Positions 44,067 to 53,792 of a DNA stretch of 64,000 nt are shown here, piece after piece. The notes beneath the pieces were generated by a model. The model was not told the DNA's origin and searched no databases. It worked only from the letters and a program-made list of their open reading frames with translations. Position 1 is the stretch's first letter, and each line of letters begins with the position of its first letter. The stretch covers positions 124,001 to 188,000 of the forward strand of contig CAWAJU010000003.1 of NCBI GenBank assembly GCA_963782495.1. The letters run 5' to 3'. This DNA is from DASQBT01 sp963782495 (lineage in GTDB: Bacteria; Pseudomonadota; Gammaproteobacteria; Burkholderiales; Thiobacillaceae). The position numbers were made by a program, and so were the translations under genes.

Positions 44067-45178
44067 GACAGCGTCTGCACTTCTACCGAGAGCACCGCCG
44101 GCAGATCGCGCACAATGGGCGCCCAGCTGTCTCCAGCATCGGCCGAGGCGTACACCTGTCCGCCGGTGGTGCCGACGTAGATGCCGCACGATTCGAGCGA
44201 GTCGACTGCCATTGCGTCGCGCAGCACGTTGACGTAGCAATCGCTTTGCGGCAGACCCCTGGTCAGCGCCTCCCACTCGTTGCCGCCGCTGCGGCTGCGA
44301 TACACACGCAGCTTTCCATCGGGCGGGTAATGCTCGGCGTCGCTCTTGATCGGAACCACGTAGATGGTTTCAGGCTCGTGCGCGTGAACATCGATCACAA
44401 ACCCGAAGTCGGTCGGCAGGTTGCCGCTGACCTCATGCCAGGACTCGCCCGCGTCGTCGCTGCGCATCACGTCCCAGTGCTTCTGCATGAACAGCACATT
44501 GGGGCGCGATGGGTGCATCGCGATGCGGTGCACGCAGTGCCCTACATCGGCGGTGGGATCGGGGATGTACTGGGAATGCAGTCCGCGATTGACCGGCCGC
44601 CAGGACTCGCCCGCGTCGTCGCTCCTGAACGCGCCGGCGGCTGAAATGGCGATGAAGATGCGCTGCGGGTTGCTCGGGTCCAACAGGATCGTGTGCAAAC
44701 ACATTCCCCCCGCCCCCGGCGCCCAGCGCGGCCCCGAATCATGGGTGCGCAGGCCGGCAAGTTCCTGCCAGCTCTGCCCGCCGTCGCTGGAGCGGAACAA
44801 GGCCGCATCCTCCACCCCTGCATAGACCGTATCCGCATCGGTCAGCGACGGTTCGAGATGCCACACCCGCTTGAACTCCCAGGGACGCGGTGTGCCGTCG
44901 TACCACTGGTGAGTGCCGGGTGCGCCCTCATACTCGAACTTGTTGCCCATGGTCTCCCAGGTCTTGCCGCCGTCGCTGGAGCGCGGCAGCACCTGGCCGA
45001 ACCAACTGCTGGTCTGCGACGCATAGATCCGGTTCGGGTCAACCGGCGAGCCTTTCAGATGGTAGATTTCCCAACCGCCGAAGTGCGGGCCGCTGACGGC
45101 CCACTTCTGACGCTTCCCGTCCGACTCGAGGATGAATGCGCCTTTGCGCGTGCCCACCAGAACCCGTACTCCGCTCAT
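44063..45178 (-). CDS. BNR/Asp-box beta-propeller protein
   Basis: 371 residues. Asp-box repeats recur along the chain: SSDGGKTW, SSDGGQSW, SDDAGESW twice, SADAGDSW, and a looser SRSGGNEW. They give a six- or seven-bladed propeller as in sialidases and sortilin-like proteins. There is no signal peptide, so it is probably cytoplasmic and need not be a sialidase. AAGGAGG precedes the ATG. Its stop overlaps the MoaD-like start, which suggests equal production of the two. Confidence 0.82.
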   Translation of the reverse strand: MSGVRVLVGTRKGAFILESDGKRQKWAVSGPHFGGWEIYHLKGSPVDPNRIYASQTSSWFGQVLPRSSDGGKTWETMGNKFEYEGAPGTHQWYDGTPRPWEFKRVWHLEPSLTDADTVYAGVEDAALFRSSDGGQSWQELAGLRTHDSGPRWAPGAGGMCLHTILLDPSNPQRIFIAISAAGAFRSDDAGESWRPVNRGLHSQYIPDPTADVGHCVHRIAMHPSRPNVLFMQKHWDVMRSDDAGESWHEVSGNLPTDFGFVIDVHAHEPETIYVVPIKSDAEHYPPDGKLRVYRSRSGGNEWEALTRGLPQSDCYVNVLRDAMAVDSLESCGIYVGTTGGQVYASADAGDSWAPIVRDLPAVLSVEVQTLS

Positions 45179-45444
45179 GGCTTCCTCCTTTGTTCATGCA
45201 TGCAAGCGCACGCCGGGTGCAAAGCGCATCGCCGGTGCGCGGCAGTTTTGTTTGCGCGCCCAGATTAGCAATTTAGTTCAAAGGAAGGGTGTCGGACAGG
45301 TCTTTTCGATCCGACTCTCTGATGCTGATGGCTGCGGGTGTGGAAAGACACGGCGATAACCTGCGACTCTCCACGTTTGAGGCAACCATTTGCCGGGCAA
45401 CCCCCGACTAGCTCGTCGCTGGGCTACCACGGCCGAAACCCCTG

Positions 45445-47130
45445 TCACGCATTGCCCGGCCGCATCGCACCCCCCAGCGCCGGATCACCACCACCGCGGG
45501 CAAATACGCTATCAAGATACTCCGGCACAGACTGGTCGATCATGCGGTACAGGCGGGTGAGTTGGAGCCGGAACAGGCGCTCGAAATCGGCCACGCTGTC
45601 GGCCGAGTTATATTCGCCCAGCCACCAGAACCAGTCCGAGCCTTCGCAGATGGCAAGCTGGTGCAGGACGGCTTCACGCTTGTCCTCGGCGAGCTTGGGC
45701 AAGGCCTGGTCCACAGCCTGCTTGGCCGCCACCAGCATGTCCCAGGCACGGTTCTTGTCCTTCTCGCCGATCCAGGTGGAGAAGGTGCCATACACCCAAC
45801 TGCCGGCGATCAATTGAGGCAGGGTGTCGGCATTCGGATACTTCTTCACCAGCGCGCCAAAGGTGGTGAGGTTCAGAAGCGGGTTGCTGGCTAGCCGCTC
45901 GTACAGAGCATGCAGAAAATGGTAGCCGTTACTCGGGAAATGTTCCCACGCGTTCTCGCCGTCCAGAATGATGGCCACGACGTTTTGAGGGTCGGGACAC
46001 AGGGCGGCGATCTGTTCCAGGTGGCTGACCAGGTTCGCGACGGCGTCATCCGCATGCCAGTCCTTGTACTGGAAGCCGATCAGGTCGGACAGGCCATCGT
46101 CGCGGAAGAAACACTGCAAGGGTAGCTTGTCCAGCTTCCACGCGCTGTGCAGGCAGGCTTCGTAGGGCTCGGCCTGCACAGAGTGGAGGCTGTTCATCAG
46201 TACGTTGCCGCCGGTCGCGATCCAGGCGAAACCGCTGTCGGATATTGCCTTGAGCGCGGCCCTGCTGACTCCGCCTTCCGATGGCCAGCACCCTTTTGGA
46301 GTCAGGCCGAAGTAGTGCTCGAATACCTTGCGTCCATGGGCCAGATGCCAGCGCACGCGTTCTTCTCCGCCCGGATAGGTGCCATGGGGAAGCGGCGCGC
46401 CCGGCATGGCTTCGCGCGTGACGTTGAAGTCCAACAGCAGGGGCAGCATGGGGTGGGCATAAGGCGTCATTGAAAGTTCCACTCGGCCCGATTCGGCGAG
46501 CGCCCGGTAACGCGGAATCAGGCCTTCGATCTGGCTGGCGATGATGGCGAGCAGCAGGCGGCGCTGGTCGGCGCCGTAAGCATGACCTTGGGCCATCAAT
46601 TCAGCCAGTCGGGGATCGGTGCGGCATACCGTTTCTCCCATCCACGCCAGTTGGTACCAGACCACGAGGTCGAAGTAATAGTTCTCGCCCATATAGGCAA
46701 TGGCGCCGGGATTGTCCAGGGCGAAGCGGGCGAGTTCCGCCAATTGGGCGAAAGGCGGGTGGGGATCGATGAGCCGGGAGGCGTTGGCGCGCAGGCATCT
46801 GCGGATCAGTTCCGCACGACCGGCGGCATTCGATGGAATGTCACCGAGTGCCGCCAGCAAGGGATCCTTGAGTGGCGCACCGTGGTCGAGATGGGCGCGC
46901 AGATTCTGTCCGTAGTCGTCGATCTGCTCCAGTAGCAGGGGCACGAAGTTGACCACCGCGCGGGCCTTGGGATTGGCTTCGAGATGCGCCGCCATGTCGG
47001 TGTAGTCCTTGATGGCATGCAGGTAGGTCCAGGGCTGGATATATTCACCCGACAGCGGGTCGCGATATTCGGGCTGGTGCATGTGCCAGCACAGCACCAC
47101 ATTGAGGGGAGCGACTTTCTTAGCGGACAT
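45445..47130 (-). CDS. Glycoside hydrolase family 57 protein
   Basis: 561 residues. GH57 conserved regions are visible: HMHQPEYRDP at the N-terminus, CWPSEGG near 285 (its Glu is the expected nucleophile) and IILDGENAWEHF near 395 (its Asp the expected acid/base). Members are alpha-amylases, branching enzymes or 4-alpha-glucanotransferases. Its start overlaps the glgC end by 11 bases, so it acts in glycogen metabolism, probably trimming or debranching alpha-glucan. No signal peptide. Confidence 0.88.
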   Translation of the reverse strand: MSAKKVAPLNVVLCWHMHQPEYRDPLSGEYIQPWTYLHAIKDYTDMAAHLEANPKARAVVNFVPLLLEQIDDYGQNLRAHLDHGAPLKDPLLAALGDIPSNAAGRAELIRRCLRANASRLIDPHPPFAQLAELARFALDNPGAIAYMGENYYFDLVVWYQLAWMGETVCRTDPRLAELMAQGHAYGADQRRLLLAIIASQIEGLIPRYRALAESGRVELSMTPYAHPMLPLLLDFNVTREAMPGAPLPHGTYPGGEERVRWHLAHGRKVFEHYFGLTPKGCWPSEGGVSRAALKAISDSGFAWIATGGNVLMNSLHSVQAEPYEACLHSAWKLDKLPLQCFFRDDGLSDLIGFQYKDWHADDAVANLVSHLEQIAALCPDPQNVVAIILDGENAWEHFPSNGYHFLHALYERLASNPLLNLTTFGALVKKYPNADTLPQLIAGSWVYGTFSTWIGEKDKNRAWDMLVAAKQAVDQALPKLAEDKREAVLHQLAICEGSDWFWWLGEYNSADSVADFERLFRLQLTRLYRMIDQSVPEYLDSVFARGGGDPALGGAMRPGNA

Positions 47131-48391
47131 AGTGGAAAGCCTCGCCGAGCATTTCCGGAGTGACGAGGGTTACTCCGCCCGGACTGACTTCAAAGCGCCT
47201 GCGGTCCTCTTCCGGATCCTCGCCTATCACCAGTCCCGGCGCGACTTCGCAGTTCTTGTCGATGATGGCCCGGCGGATGCGCGCGCCAGCGCCTATGGTC
47301 GCGTTCGGCAGCACCACCGAATCCTGGACTTCGGCGCCTTCCTTGACGACGACGTTGGAAAACAGCAGGGAATGACGCACCGTGGAGCCGGAGATGATAC
47401 AGCCGCCAGACACCATGGAATCGATGGCCATGCCGCGCATGCCGTCCTTGTCGAACACGAACTTGGCCGGCGGCAGCTGTTCCTGGTAGGTCCAGATCGG
47501 CCATTGCATGTCGTACAGGTTGAGTTCGGGGGTCACGCCGATCAGTTCCATATTGGCGGCCCAATAGGAGTCCAGGCTGCCCACGTCGCGCCAGTACAAT
47601 TGGGTGTGGCTTTCGGGGTCGACGAAGGGATAGGCATAGACCCTGTAATGATTGATCAGCGAGGGGATGATGTTGCGGCCGAAGTCATGCTCGGACTTGG
47701 GATTGTCAGCGTCCTTGATCAGCTGTTCGAACAGGAAGTCCCGATTGAACACATAGATGCCCATGGAGGCCAACGCCAGATCCGGGCTGCCGGGCATGGC
47801 AGGCGGCTCGGAAGGCTTTTCGACGAATTCGGTGATGCGGGCATCGTAGTCAACCGCCATCACGCCAAAGCCCTTGGCTTCCTCCATCGGCACCTGGATG
47901 CAGCCCACGGTCAGATCGGCGCCCTTCTCGACGTGATAGGCAAGCATGGGGCCGTAGTCCATCTTGTAGACGTGGTCGCCGGCCAGGATCAGCACATGGG
48001 TGGGGTTGTGCATGCGGATGATGTCGAGGTTCTGGAACACCGCGTCGGCCGTGCCCACATACCAGGACAGCTCGTCGATCCGTTGCTGGGCCGGCAGTAG
48101 TTCGACGAATTCGCCCATTGCGACCCGCGAGTGGCCCCAGCCGAGCTGAATGTGGCGGATCAGGGAGTGGGCCTTGTACTGGGTGAGCACACCCATGCGC
48201 CGTATGCCGGAGTTGAGGCAGTTGGAAAGCGGGAAATCGACGATACGGAACTTGCCGCCAAACGGAACTGCCGGTTTGGCGCGCCAGTCAGTGAGCTGTT
48301 TCAACCGGGAGCCGCGGCCGCCGGCAAGGATGAGGGCCAGTGTGTCTCGAGTGATACGGCTGACAAGTCGCTGCGGATGCTCTAAACGCAT
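47120..48391 (-). CDS. glgC: Glucose-1-phosphate adenylyltransferase
   Basis: 423 residues. The N-terminal site is LILAGGRGSRLKQLTDWRAKPAVPFGGKFRI, and the C-terminal half is a left-handed beta-helix (SGSTVRHSLLFSNVVVKEGAEV). The enzyme makes ADP-glucose, the committed step of glycogen synthesis, and is normally activated by fructose 1,6-bisphosphate or fructose 6-phosphate. Divergent from glgB across 148 bases. Only a weak ribosome site is seen before the ATG. Confidence 0.97.
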   Translation of the reverse strand: MRLEHPQRLVSRITRDTLALILAGGRGSRLKQLTDWRAKPAVPFGGKFRIVDFPLSNCLNSGIRRMGVLTQYKAHSLIRHIQLGWGHSRVAMGEFVELLPAQQRIDELSWYVGTADAVFQNLDIIRMHNPTHVLILAGDHVYKMDYGPMLAYHVEKGADLTVGCIQVPMEEAKGFGVMAVDYDARITEFVEKPSEPPAMPGSPDLALASMGIYVFNRDFLFEQLIKDADNPKSEHDFGRNIIPSLINHYRVYAYPFVDPESHTQLYWRDVGSLDSYWAANMELIGVTPELNLYDMQWPIWTYQEQLPPAKFVFDKDGMRGMAIDSMVSGGCIISGSTVRHSLLFSNVVVKEGAEVQDSVVLPNATIGAGARIRRAIIDKNCEVAPGLVIGEDPEEDRRRFEVSPGGVTLVTPEMLGEAFHYVR

Positions 48392-48539
48392 TTTTCAAAT
48401 TTCCAGGGTCGATTGAAGAAAATTACTGACTTATATCGGGTGCAATCGGATAATCATACCTCTAATCATTTTACGGGTACGACCCTTGCAGACTTTGGTA
48501 AATACCCCTTCCCATTTCCGGCAAACTTGATTCCAACTC

Positions 48540-50702
48540 ATGATCGCACGCTCCAACCTGCGGGCCTTGACCGACGCCCGACATCACGACCCATTCAGCC
48601 TGCTAGGCCTGCACGAGGACGAGAATGGTTCGCGCATCGCGCGTACCTATCAGCCCCATGCCCGGCTGGTGGAGATCTTGCTGCACCAGAACTGGACATC
48701 CATGCACAGTCTGGGGGAGGGTCTGTTCGAATGGGCGGACGCGGAGATTCCACGGCCCTACCAGCTGCGAATCCATCCCGTCAAGGGCGACAGCTATGTG
48801 CAATGGGAGCCCTATTGTTTTCCCCCGCTGCTGTCCGATCATGATCTCTACCTGTTCTCCCAGGGCAGGCTCAATCAGGCTTGGCGCATGCTGGGCGCTG
48901 CCACCTCCACCGTCGATGGGGTGGAAGGCGTGCGCTTTGCGGTCTGGGCGCCCAACGCCGAGCGGGTCAGCGTGGTGGGCGATTTCAACGCCTGGGACGG
49001 GCGCCGCCATCCGATGCGCGCACGGGGCTCGAGCGGGGTATGGGAGCTGTTCATTCCGGGGCTGAAGGCAGGCGATTTGTACAAGTATGAAATTCGCCAG
49101 CGCGACTCCGGCAATATCTATGTCAAGACCGATCCCTATGCCCAGGCTTTCGAACTGCGCCCCAGCACCGCGGCCCAGGTGGTCCTGCCCAACCAGCACG
49201 TCTGGCAGGACGACGCCTGGATCGAGCAGCGCGGCCGCAACGACTGGCTGGTCGGACCCATGTCGGTGTATGAAATCCATCTCGGATCCTGGCGCAGGGC
49301 GGCCGATGGCGGTTTTCTCAACTATCGTGACCTGGCCCATCAACTGGTCGACTACCTGAAGCCGCTGGGCTTCACCCACATCGAGCTGCTGCCGGTGACC
49401 GAGCATCCACTGGATGATTCCTGGGGCTACCAGTGCACCGGGTTCTTTGCCGCCACGTCGCGTTTCGGCAGTCCGGAGGATTTTCGATATTTCGTCGATC
49501 ACTGCCACCAGAATGGCATCGGTGTGCTGCTCGATTGGGTGCCGGGGCATTTCCCGCGCGATGATTTTGCCCTGGCGCGTTTCGACGGCACGCCATTGTA
49601 CGAACACGAGGACCCGCGCCGCGGCGAACACAGGGAATGGGGCACCCTGATCTTCAATTACGGCCGCAACGAGGTGCGCAGCTTCCTGTTGGCCTCGGCC
49701 CTCTACTGGATCGAAGAGTTCCACATCGACGGCCTGCGGGTGGATGCGGTGGCGTCGATGCTGTACCTGGACTATTCGCGCAAGGAGGGCGAATGGCTGC
49801 CCAACCAGTACGGCGGGCGGGAGAATCTGGAGGCGATCGATTTTCTGCGTGATCTCAACAGCATGGTGCACGGCTTGCATCCCGGCGCGGTGGTGATTGC
49901 GGAGGAATCCACCGCCTGGCCCCAAGTGACCCGACCGGCCTATGTCGGCGGGCTGGGGTTCTCGATGAAATGGAACATGGGCTGGATGCACGACACCCTG
50001 GAATACATCAGCAAGGACCCGATCCATCGGCCCTATCATCATGACCACCTCACCTTCGGCATGCTTTACGCATTCACCGAAAACTTTGTCCTGCCGTTTT
50101 CCCACGATGAAGTGGTACACGGCAAGGGTTCGCTGATGGCCCGCATGCCGGGTGACATGTGGCAGCAGTTTGCCAATATGCGCCTGCTGCTGCTGTTCCA
50201 GTTCACCTATCCGGGCAAGAAGTTGTTGTTCATGGGCAGCGAGTTTGGTCAGTGGAACGAGTGGAATTTTGCCGCGAGCCTGGATTGGGTGCTGCTGGAT
50301 TTTCCCAGCCACCGCGGCGTGCAGCGTCTGGTCGGGGATTTGAACCGGCTCTATCGCAATGACCCGACATTGCACCGGTATGATTTCGATGGCGCCGGAT
50401 TCGAGTGGATAGACTGCCACGATGTGAGCCAGTCGGTGATCAGTTACCAGCGCAAGGCCCTGGATCAGTTCAGTGTGGTGGTGCTCAACTTCACCCCGGT
50501 GGTGCGCCATGGCTACCGCCTTGGCGTACCCGCGGCGGGCCGCTATCAGGTACTGATCAATTCCGATTCGGATTATTACGGCGGCGGCAATGTGGGGCCG
50601 ATGGACGTGGATGCCGAAGCTGTGCCGTGGATGGGGCAGGGCTACTCGATCCTGCTCAGTCTGCCGCCGCTCGGAGGGCTGGTCCTGAAGCGAATTGCCT
50701 AG
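48540..50702 (+). CDS. glgB: 1,4-alpha-glucan branching enzyme
   Basis: 720 residues, GH13. Two N-terminal beta-sandwich domains (about 1-220, with RFAVWAPNAERVSVVGDFNAWDG) precede the catalytic barrel. There GLRVDAVASMLYLDY gives the Asp nucleophile, VIAEESTAW the Glu acid/base and LPFSHDEVVHGKGS the stabilising Asp. It makes alpha-1,6 branches in glycogen. The gap to glgC is AT-richer than its surroundings, and no strong ribosome site precedes this ATG. glgA follows after 15 bases. Confidence 0.97.
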   Translation: MIARSNLRALTDARHHDPFSLLGLHEDENGSRIARTYQPHARLVEILLHQNWTSMHSLGEGLFEWADAEIPRPYQLRIHPVKGDSYVQWEPYCFPPLLSDHDLYLFSQGRLNQAWRMLGAATSTVDGVEGVRFAVWAPNAERVSVVGDFNAWDGRRHPMRARGSSGVWELFIPGLKAGDLYKYEIRQRDSGNIYVKTDPYAQAFELRPSTAAQVVLPNQHVWQDDAWIEQRGRNDWLVGPMSVYEIHLGSWRRAADGGFLNYRDLAHQLVDYLKPLGFTHIELLPVTEHPLDDSWGYQCTGFFAATSRFGSPEDFRYFVDHCHQNGIGVLLDWVPGHFPRDDFALARFDGTPLYEHEDPRRGEHREWGTLIFNYGRNEVRSFLLASALYWIEEFHIDGLRVDAVASMLYLDYSRKEGEWLPNQYGGRENLEAIDFLRDLNSMVHGLHPGAVVIAEESTAWPQVTRPAYVGGLGFSMKWNMGWMHDTLEYISKDPIHRPYHHDHLTFGMLYAFTENFVLPFSHDEVVHGKGSLMARMPGDMWQQFANMRLLLLFQFTYPGKKLLFMGSEFGQWNEWNFAASLDWVLLDFPSHRGVQRLVGDLNRLYRNDPTLHRYDFDGAGFEWIDCHDVSQSVISYQRKALDQFSVVVLNFTPVVRHGYRLGVPAAGRYQVLINSDSDYYGGGNVGPMDVDAEAVPWMGQGYSILLSLPPLGGLVLKRIA

Positions 50703-50717
50703 CGAGAGGCTCGGCGC

Positions 50718-52169
50718 GTGAAGGTCCTGTTTGCCGCCAGCGAGGCTTATCCGCTGATCAAGACCGGCGGCCTGGCCGACGTGGCCGGCAGCCTGCCGCC
50801 CGCCCTGGCGCGGTTGCGCGTCGATGTGCGGGTACTGCTGCCTGCATATGGGCAACTGCTGGCTGGGCTGGAAGCGGTGCGCTTCAGCAGTGGACTTGAT
50901 ATCGACGGAGAATGGGTGCAAATCTTCCATACCCGGCTGCCCGGCTCACGCACCCAAGTCTGGCTGGTCGATCATCCCCTGTTCAGCGCCCGCATGGGCA
51001 ACCCGTATCTGGATGCCGACGGCGAACCCTGGCCTGACAATGGCGAGCGCTATCTGTTGTTCTGCAAGGCCGCGGCCCGCATCGCGCAGAATGGAGTGGG
51101 CCTGGACTGGCAGGCCGATCTGGTCCACGCCAATGATTGGCAGACCGGATTGATCCCCGCCTTGCTGCGCGCGCAGGGCAGCGCGACTCCCACGCTGTTC
51201 ACCATCCATAACCTGGCCTACCAGGGCAATTTCAGCCAGGAGTTGTTCGTCAAAAGCGGGCTGCCTGCGACCTACTGGTCGCCTGAAGGGGTCGAGTACT
51301 ACAATCAGATTTCCTTCATGAAAGCGGCCCTCTATTACGCGCGGCTTATCACCACGGTCAGTCCAAGTTATGCGGAGGAAATCCAGACCGCTGAGTTTGG
51401 CGGTGGCTTTGACGGGCTGCTAGGCTTTCGCAAGCAGGATCTATATGGGGTATTGAACGGCATCGACCGGCATGAATGGAACCCCGCGTCAGACAAGCAC
51501 CTAGCGGCGAACTATCGGCGTGACCGGCTGGCAGGGAAGGCCCGCGACAAGGTGGCCCTGCAAAAGGAAATGAAGCTGAAGCAGAATCCTGATGCCTTGC
51601 TCGTCGGCATGGTGGGCAGGCTGGTGGATCAAAAGGGCGTGGATGTGGTGCTGGAGGCGTTGCCCGAGCTATTGCGGCGCAATATGCAGTTGGCCATGCT
51701 GGGCAGCGGCGCAGCGGAGTTGGAGAGCGCATTTGCGCAGGCCGCGGCAGAGCATCAGGGCCGGGTGGCGTTCTACCGGGGCTACAGCGAGGGGCTGGCC
51801 CATCGCATCGAGGCGGGCGCCGACGTGTTTCTCATGCCTTCCCGTTTTGAGCCTTGCGGCCTCAACCAACTCTACAGTCTGCGCTACGGCACCCTGCCCA
51901 TCGTGCATGGCGTGGGTGGCCTGGCGGATACGGTGGTGCATGCCAGCGCAGGCAATCTGGCAGGCGGCACGGCCACAGGCATCGTGATGGAAGAACTAAA
52001 TCCTGCGGCCATCGTTGCGGCGGTGGATGAAAGTCTCAGGCTGTATGCGGACAAGGCGCAGTGGCGCCAGCTCATGCAAACCGCCATGGCACAGGACTAC
52101 AGCTGGGCACGCAGCGCCGGGCAATACCTGGCCTTATATCAACAAGCACTCAAAGACGTGCCGCCTTGA
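50718..52169 (+). CDS. glgA: Glycogen synthase
   Basis: 483 residues from GTG 50718, with CGAGAGG upstream. GT5 family: KTGGLADVAGSLP near 15 binds ADP-glucose, and the C-terminal PSRFEPCGLNQLYSLRYGTLPIV holds the catalytic Glu. It extends alpha-1,4-glucan using ADP-glucose from GlgC. Operon with glgB. The end overlaps the convergent metallopeptidase remnant by 20 bases. Confidence 0.97.
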   Translation: MKVLFAASEAYPLIKTGGLADVAGSLPPALARLRVDVRVLLPAYGQLLAGLEAVRFSSGLDIDGEWVQIFHTRLPGSRTQVWLVDHPLFSARMGNPYLDADGEPWPDNGERYLLFCKAAARIAQNGVGLDWQADLVHANDWQTGLIPALLRAQGSATPTLFTIHNLAYQGNFSQELFVKSGLPATYWSPEGVEYYNQISFMKAALYYARLITTVSPSYAEEIQTAEFGGGFDGLLGFRKQDLYGVLNGIDRHEWNPASDKHLAANYRRDRLAGKARDKVALQKEMKLKQNPDALLVGMVGRLVDQKGVDVVLEALPELLRRNMQLAMLGSGAAELESAFAQAAAEHQGRVAFYRGYSEGLAHRIEAGADVFLMPSRFEPCGLNQLYSLRYGTLPIVHGVGGLADTVVHASAGNLAGGTATGIVMEELNPAAIVAAVDESLRLYADKAQWRQLMQTAMAQDYSWARSAGQYLALYQQALKDVPP

Positions 52170-53008
52170 AGGTATTGCACTGTGCCATGTCGCCGGACTT
52201 TTCGCCGGCGGAAAACCAGCGCATCCGTTGTTCCGACGAACCGTGGGTGAAGGATTCCGGCACCACATAGCCGCGCGACTGCTGCTGCAATCGGTCATCG
52301 CCCACGCCGCTTGCGGCGGCCAGGGCTTCCTCGACATCGCCCGATTCCAGAATGTGTTTGGTCTGGTCGGCCTTGTTGGCCCATACGCCAGCCAGGCAGT
52401 CGGCCTGCAATTCCACCCGGACCTGGATCGCGTTGGCCTGTTCCTTCGATGCGGTTCTCCTGGGCGGAGTGGGCCTGTTCCAGTATGCCCAGCAGGTTCT
52501 GCACGTGGTGGCCCACTTCGTGTGCGATGACATAGGCCTGGGCGAAATCGCCCGGAGCGCCGTAGCGGGTGTGCAGGTCATCGAAAAAAGACAGGTCGAG
52601 GTAGAGCTTCTGGTCGTTCGGGCAATAGAACGGGCCCATGGCGGCCTGGGCAAAGCCGCAGGCAGACTGTACCGAGCCGGTGTACAAGACCATCTTCGGC
52701 AGCGGATAAGCGCCGCCCTTTTCCTTGAATACCTGGGTCCAGACATCTTCCGTATCGGCCAGCACCACGGAAGAGAACTGCGCCAGCTTGTCCTCCTCCG
52801 GGCTGCGAGCGGTGGCCTGCCGCTGTTCGGCAGCGGGCGGCGAACTTGCCACCTGATTGAGAATCACGCTCGGATCGACGCCGAAGTAGAGCGCAATCAG
52901 CGTGACCACAACGGTTCCAATCCCGCCCAGCGCGAATCCGCGGCCGCCGACAGACATTCCACGGCGGTCTTCCACATTGTCGCTTTGACGATCGCCTTCC
53001 CAACGCAT
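52150..53008 (-). pseudogene. Neutral zinc metallopeptidase (YpfJ family), frameshifted
   Basis: Two frames together give a full YpfJ-like protein of about 285 residues. The first (from ATG 53008) carries MRWEGDRQSDNVEDRR, one membrane helix and the active site YVIAHEVGHHVQNLLG. The second resumes at SKEQANAIQVRVELQADC and runs to FTHGSSEQRMRWF and the natural end. The break is at about 52449-52455; one missing base (for example a G making ENR-A-SKEQ) would restore the family spacing. Either a true mutation or a sequencing error. If real, the ELQADC half is lost and the enzyme is probably inactive. Confidence 0.85.
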
Positions 53009-53154
53009 GATGTGTGATCCTTTGTTGTTTCGAGTCCGGGTGATTTAGAGCAGCGTGGGGTCGGGTTCTACACCGCGCCACGCGCCGCACTTGCGTGTTC
53101 TGTACTCTGCTACCAGGAGGGCCTGCATCGCAAGCGTCCGGCCAGGGCATGCGT

Positions 53155-53792
53155 TCAGACCCTCTGTGCAACCATCAGGAACACCGGGAAGATGCGTGTT
53201 CCGCCTTGCGATTCCTTGGTGATTTCGAACACCGTCTCAAAATGAATTTTGCCAAAGCCGGCCTGCTCGGCCTTGCCAGCCAGTTCCGTTCTGTCGAAGC
53301 CGTGGTGGACGTCCACCTCGGGTCCATGAAATGAGCCGTCCTCCCGATCCAGGTCTGCGATGCACAGATAGCCATCGGTCACGAGCAGGGTATGAAACGT
53401 CTTCAGGATGGCACCGGTGTCCGGGACATGGTGCAGGGTCATGGCGCTATAGATCAACTCGTAGCGCTCGTCCGGCAGCGTTTCGGCACTCAGATCGACT
53501 TGGCGCACGCTCATGTTCGACACGCCCTGAGCGAGGATCTTTTCCTTTGCGACCTCCAGCATCCCGGCTGAGTGGTCATTGAGGGTGATGTGCGCCAACT
53601 CGTCCTTGAGCGGGAAGCTCAGCAGACCGGTCCCGCAGCCATAATCCAGCGCATGCATGTCGCGCCTTAAAGGCACGGCGCGGCGGATGGCATCGGCAAT
53701 CCGGTTGGCGCGTTCGATGAAGGCCTGGTTCGCTGTCCCACTCGCGCGCCTTGTTGTCAAAATGGCTTGCGCCCAGCGTGACGCTTGTTCAT
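53155..53792 (-). pseudogene. Class I SAM-dependent methyltransferase, 5' end frameshifted
   Basis: From about residue 20 onward the frame is a clean methyltransferase: HALDYGCGTGLLSFPL (SAM-binding motif I), LIYSAMTLHHVPD and a C-terminal VHHGFDRTELAG. Its normal N-terminus, HFDNKAREWDSEP, is present but in another frame, joined near 53722-53732 where one extra base breaks it. The only good start, ATG 53792 in an ATGA overlap with the upstream ATPase gene, is in a third frame. So two small shifts lie in the first 40 codons. A shorter protein from an internal TTG or ATG remains possible. Confidence 0.7.

Noticed and set aside
44063..45178. Sialidase assignment for the Asp-box protein
   Set aside because: Asp boxes occur in many propellers; there is no signal peptide and no sialidase FRIP motif or sialic acid genes nearby.
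48603..50930. 775-codon minus-strand frame opposite glgB
   Set aside because: Long only because of GC-rich codon structure of glgB; no recognisable domain or ribosome site.
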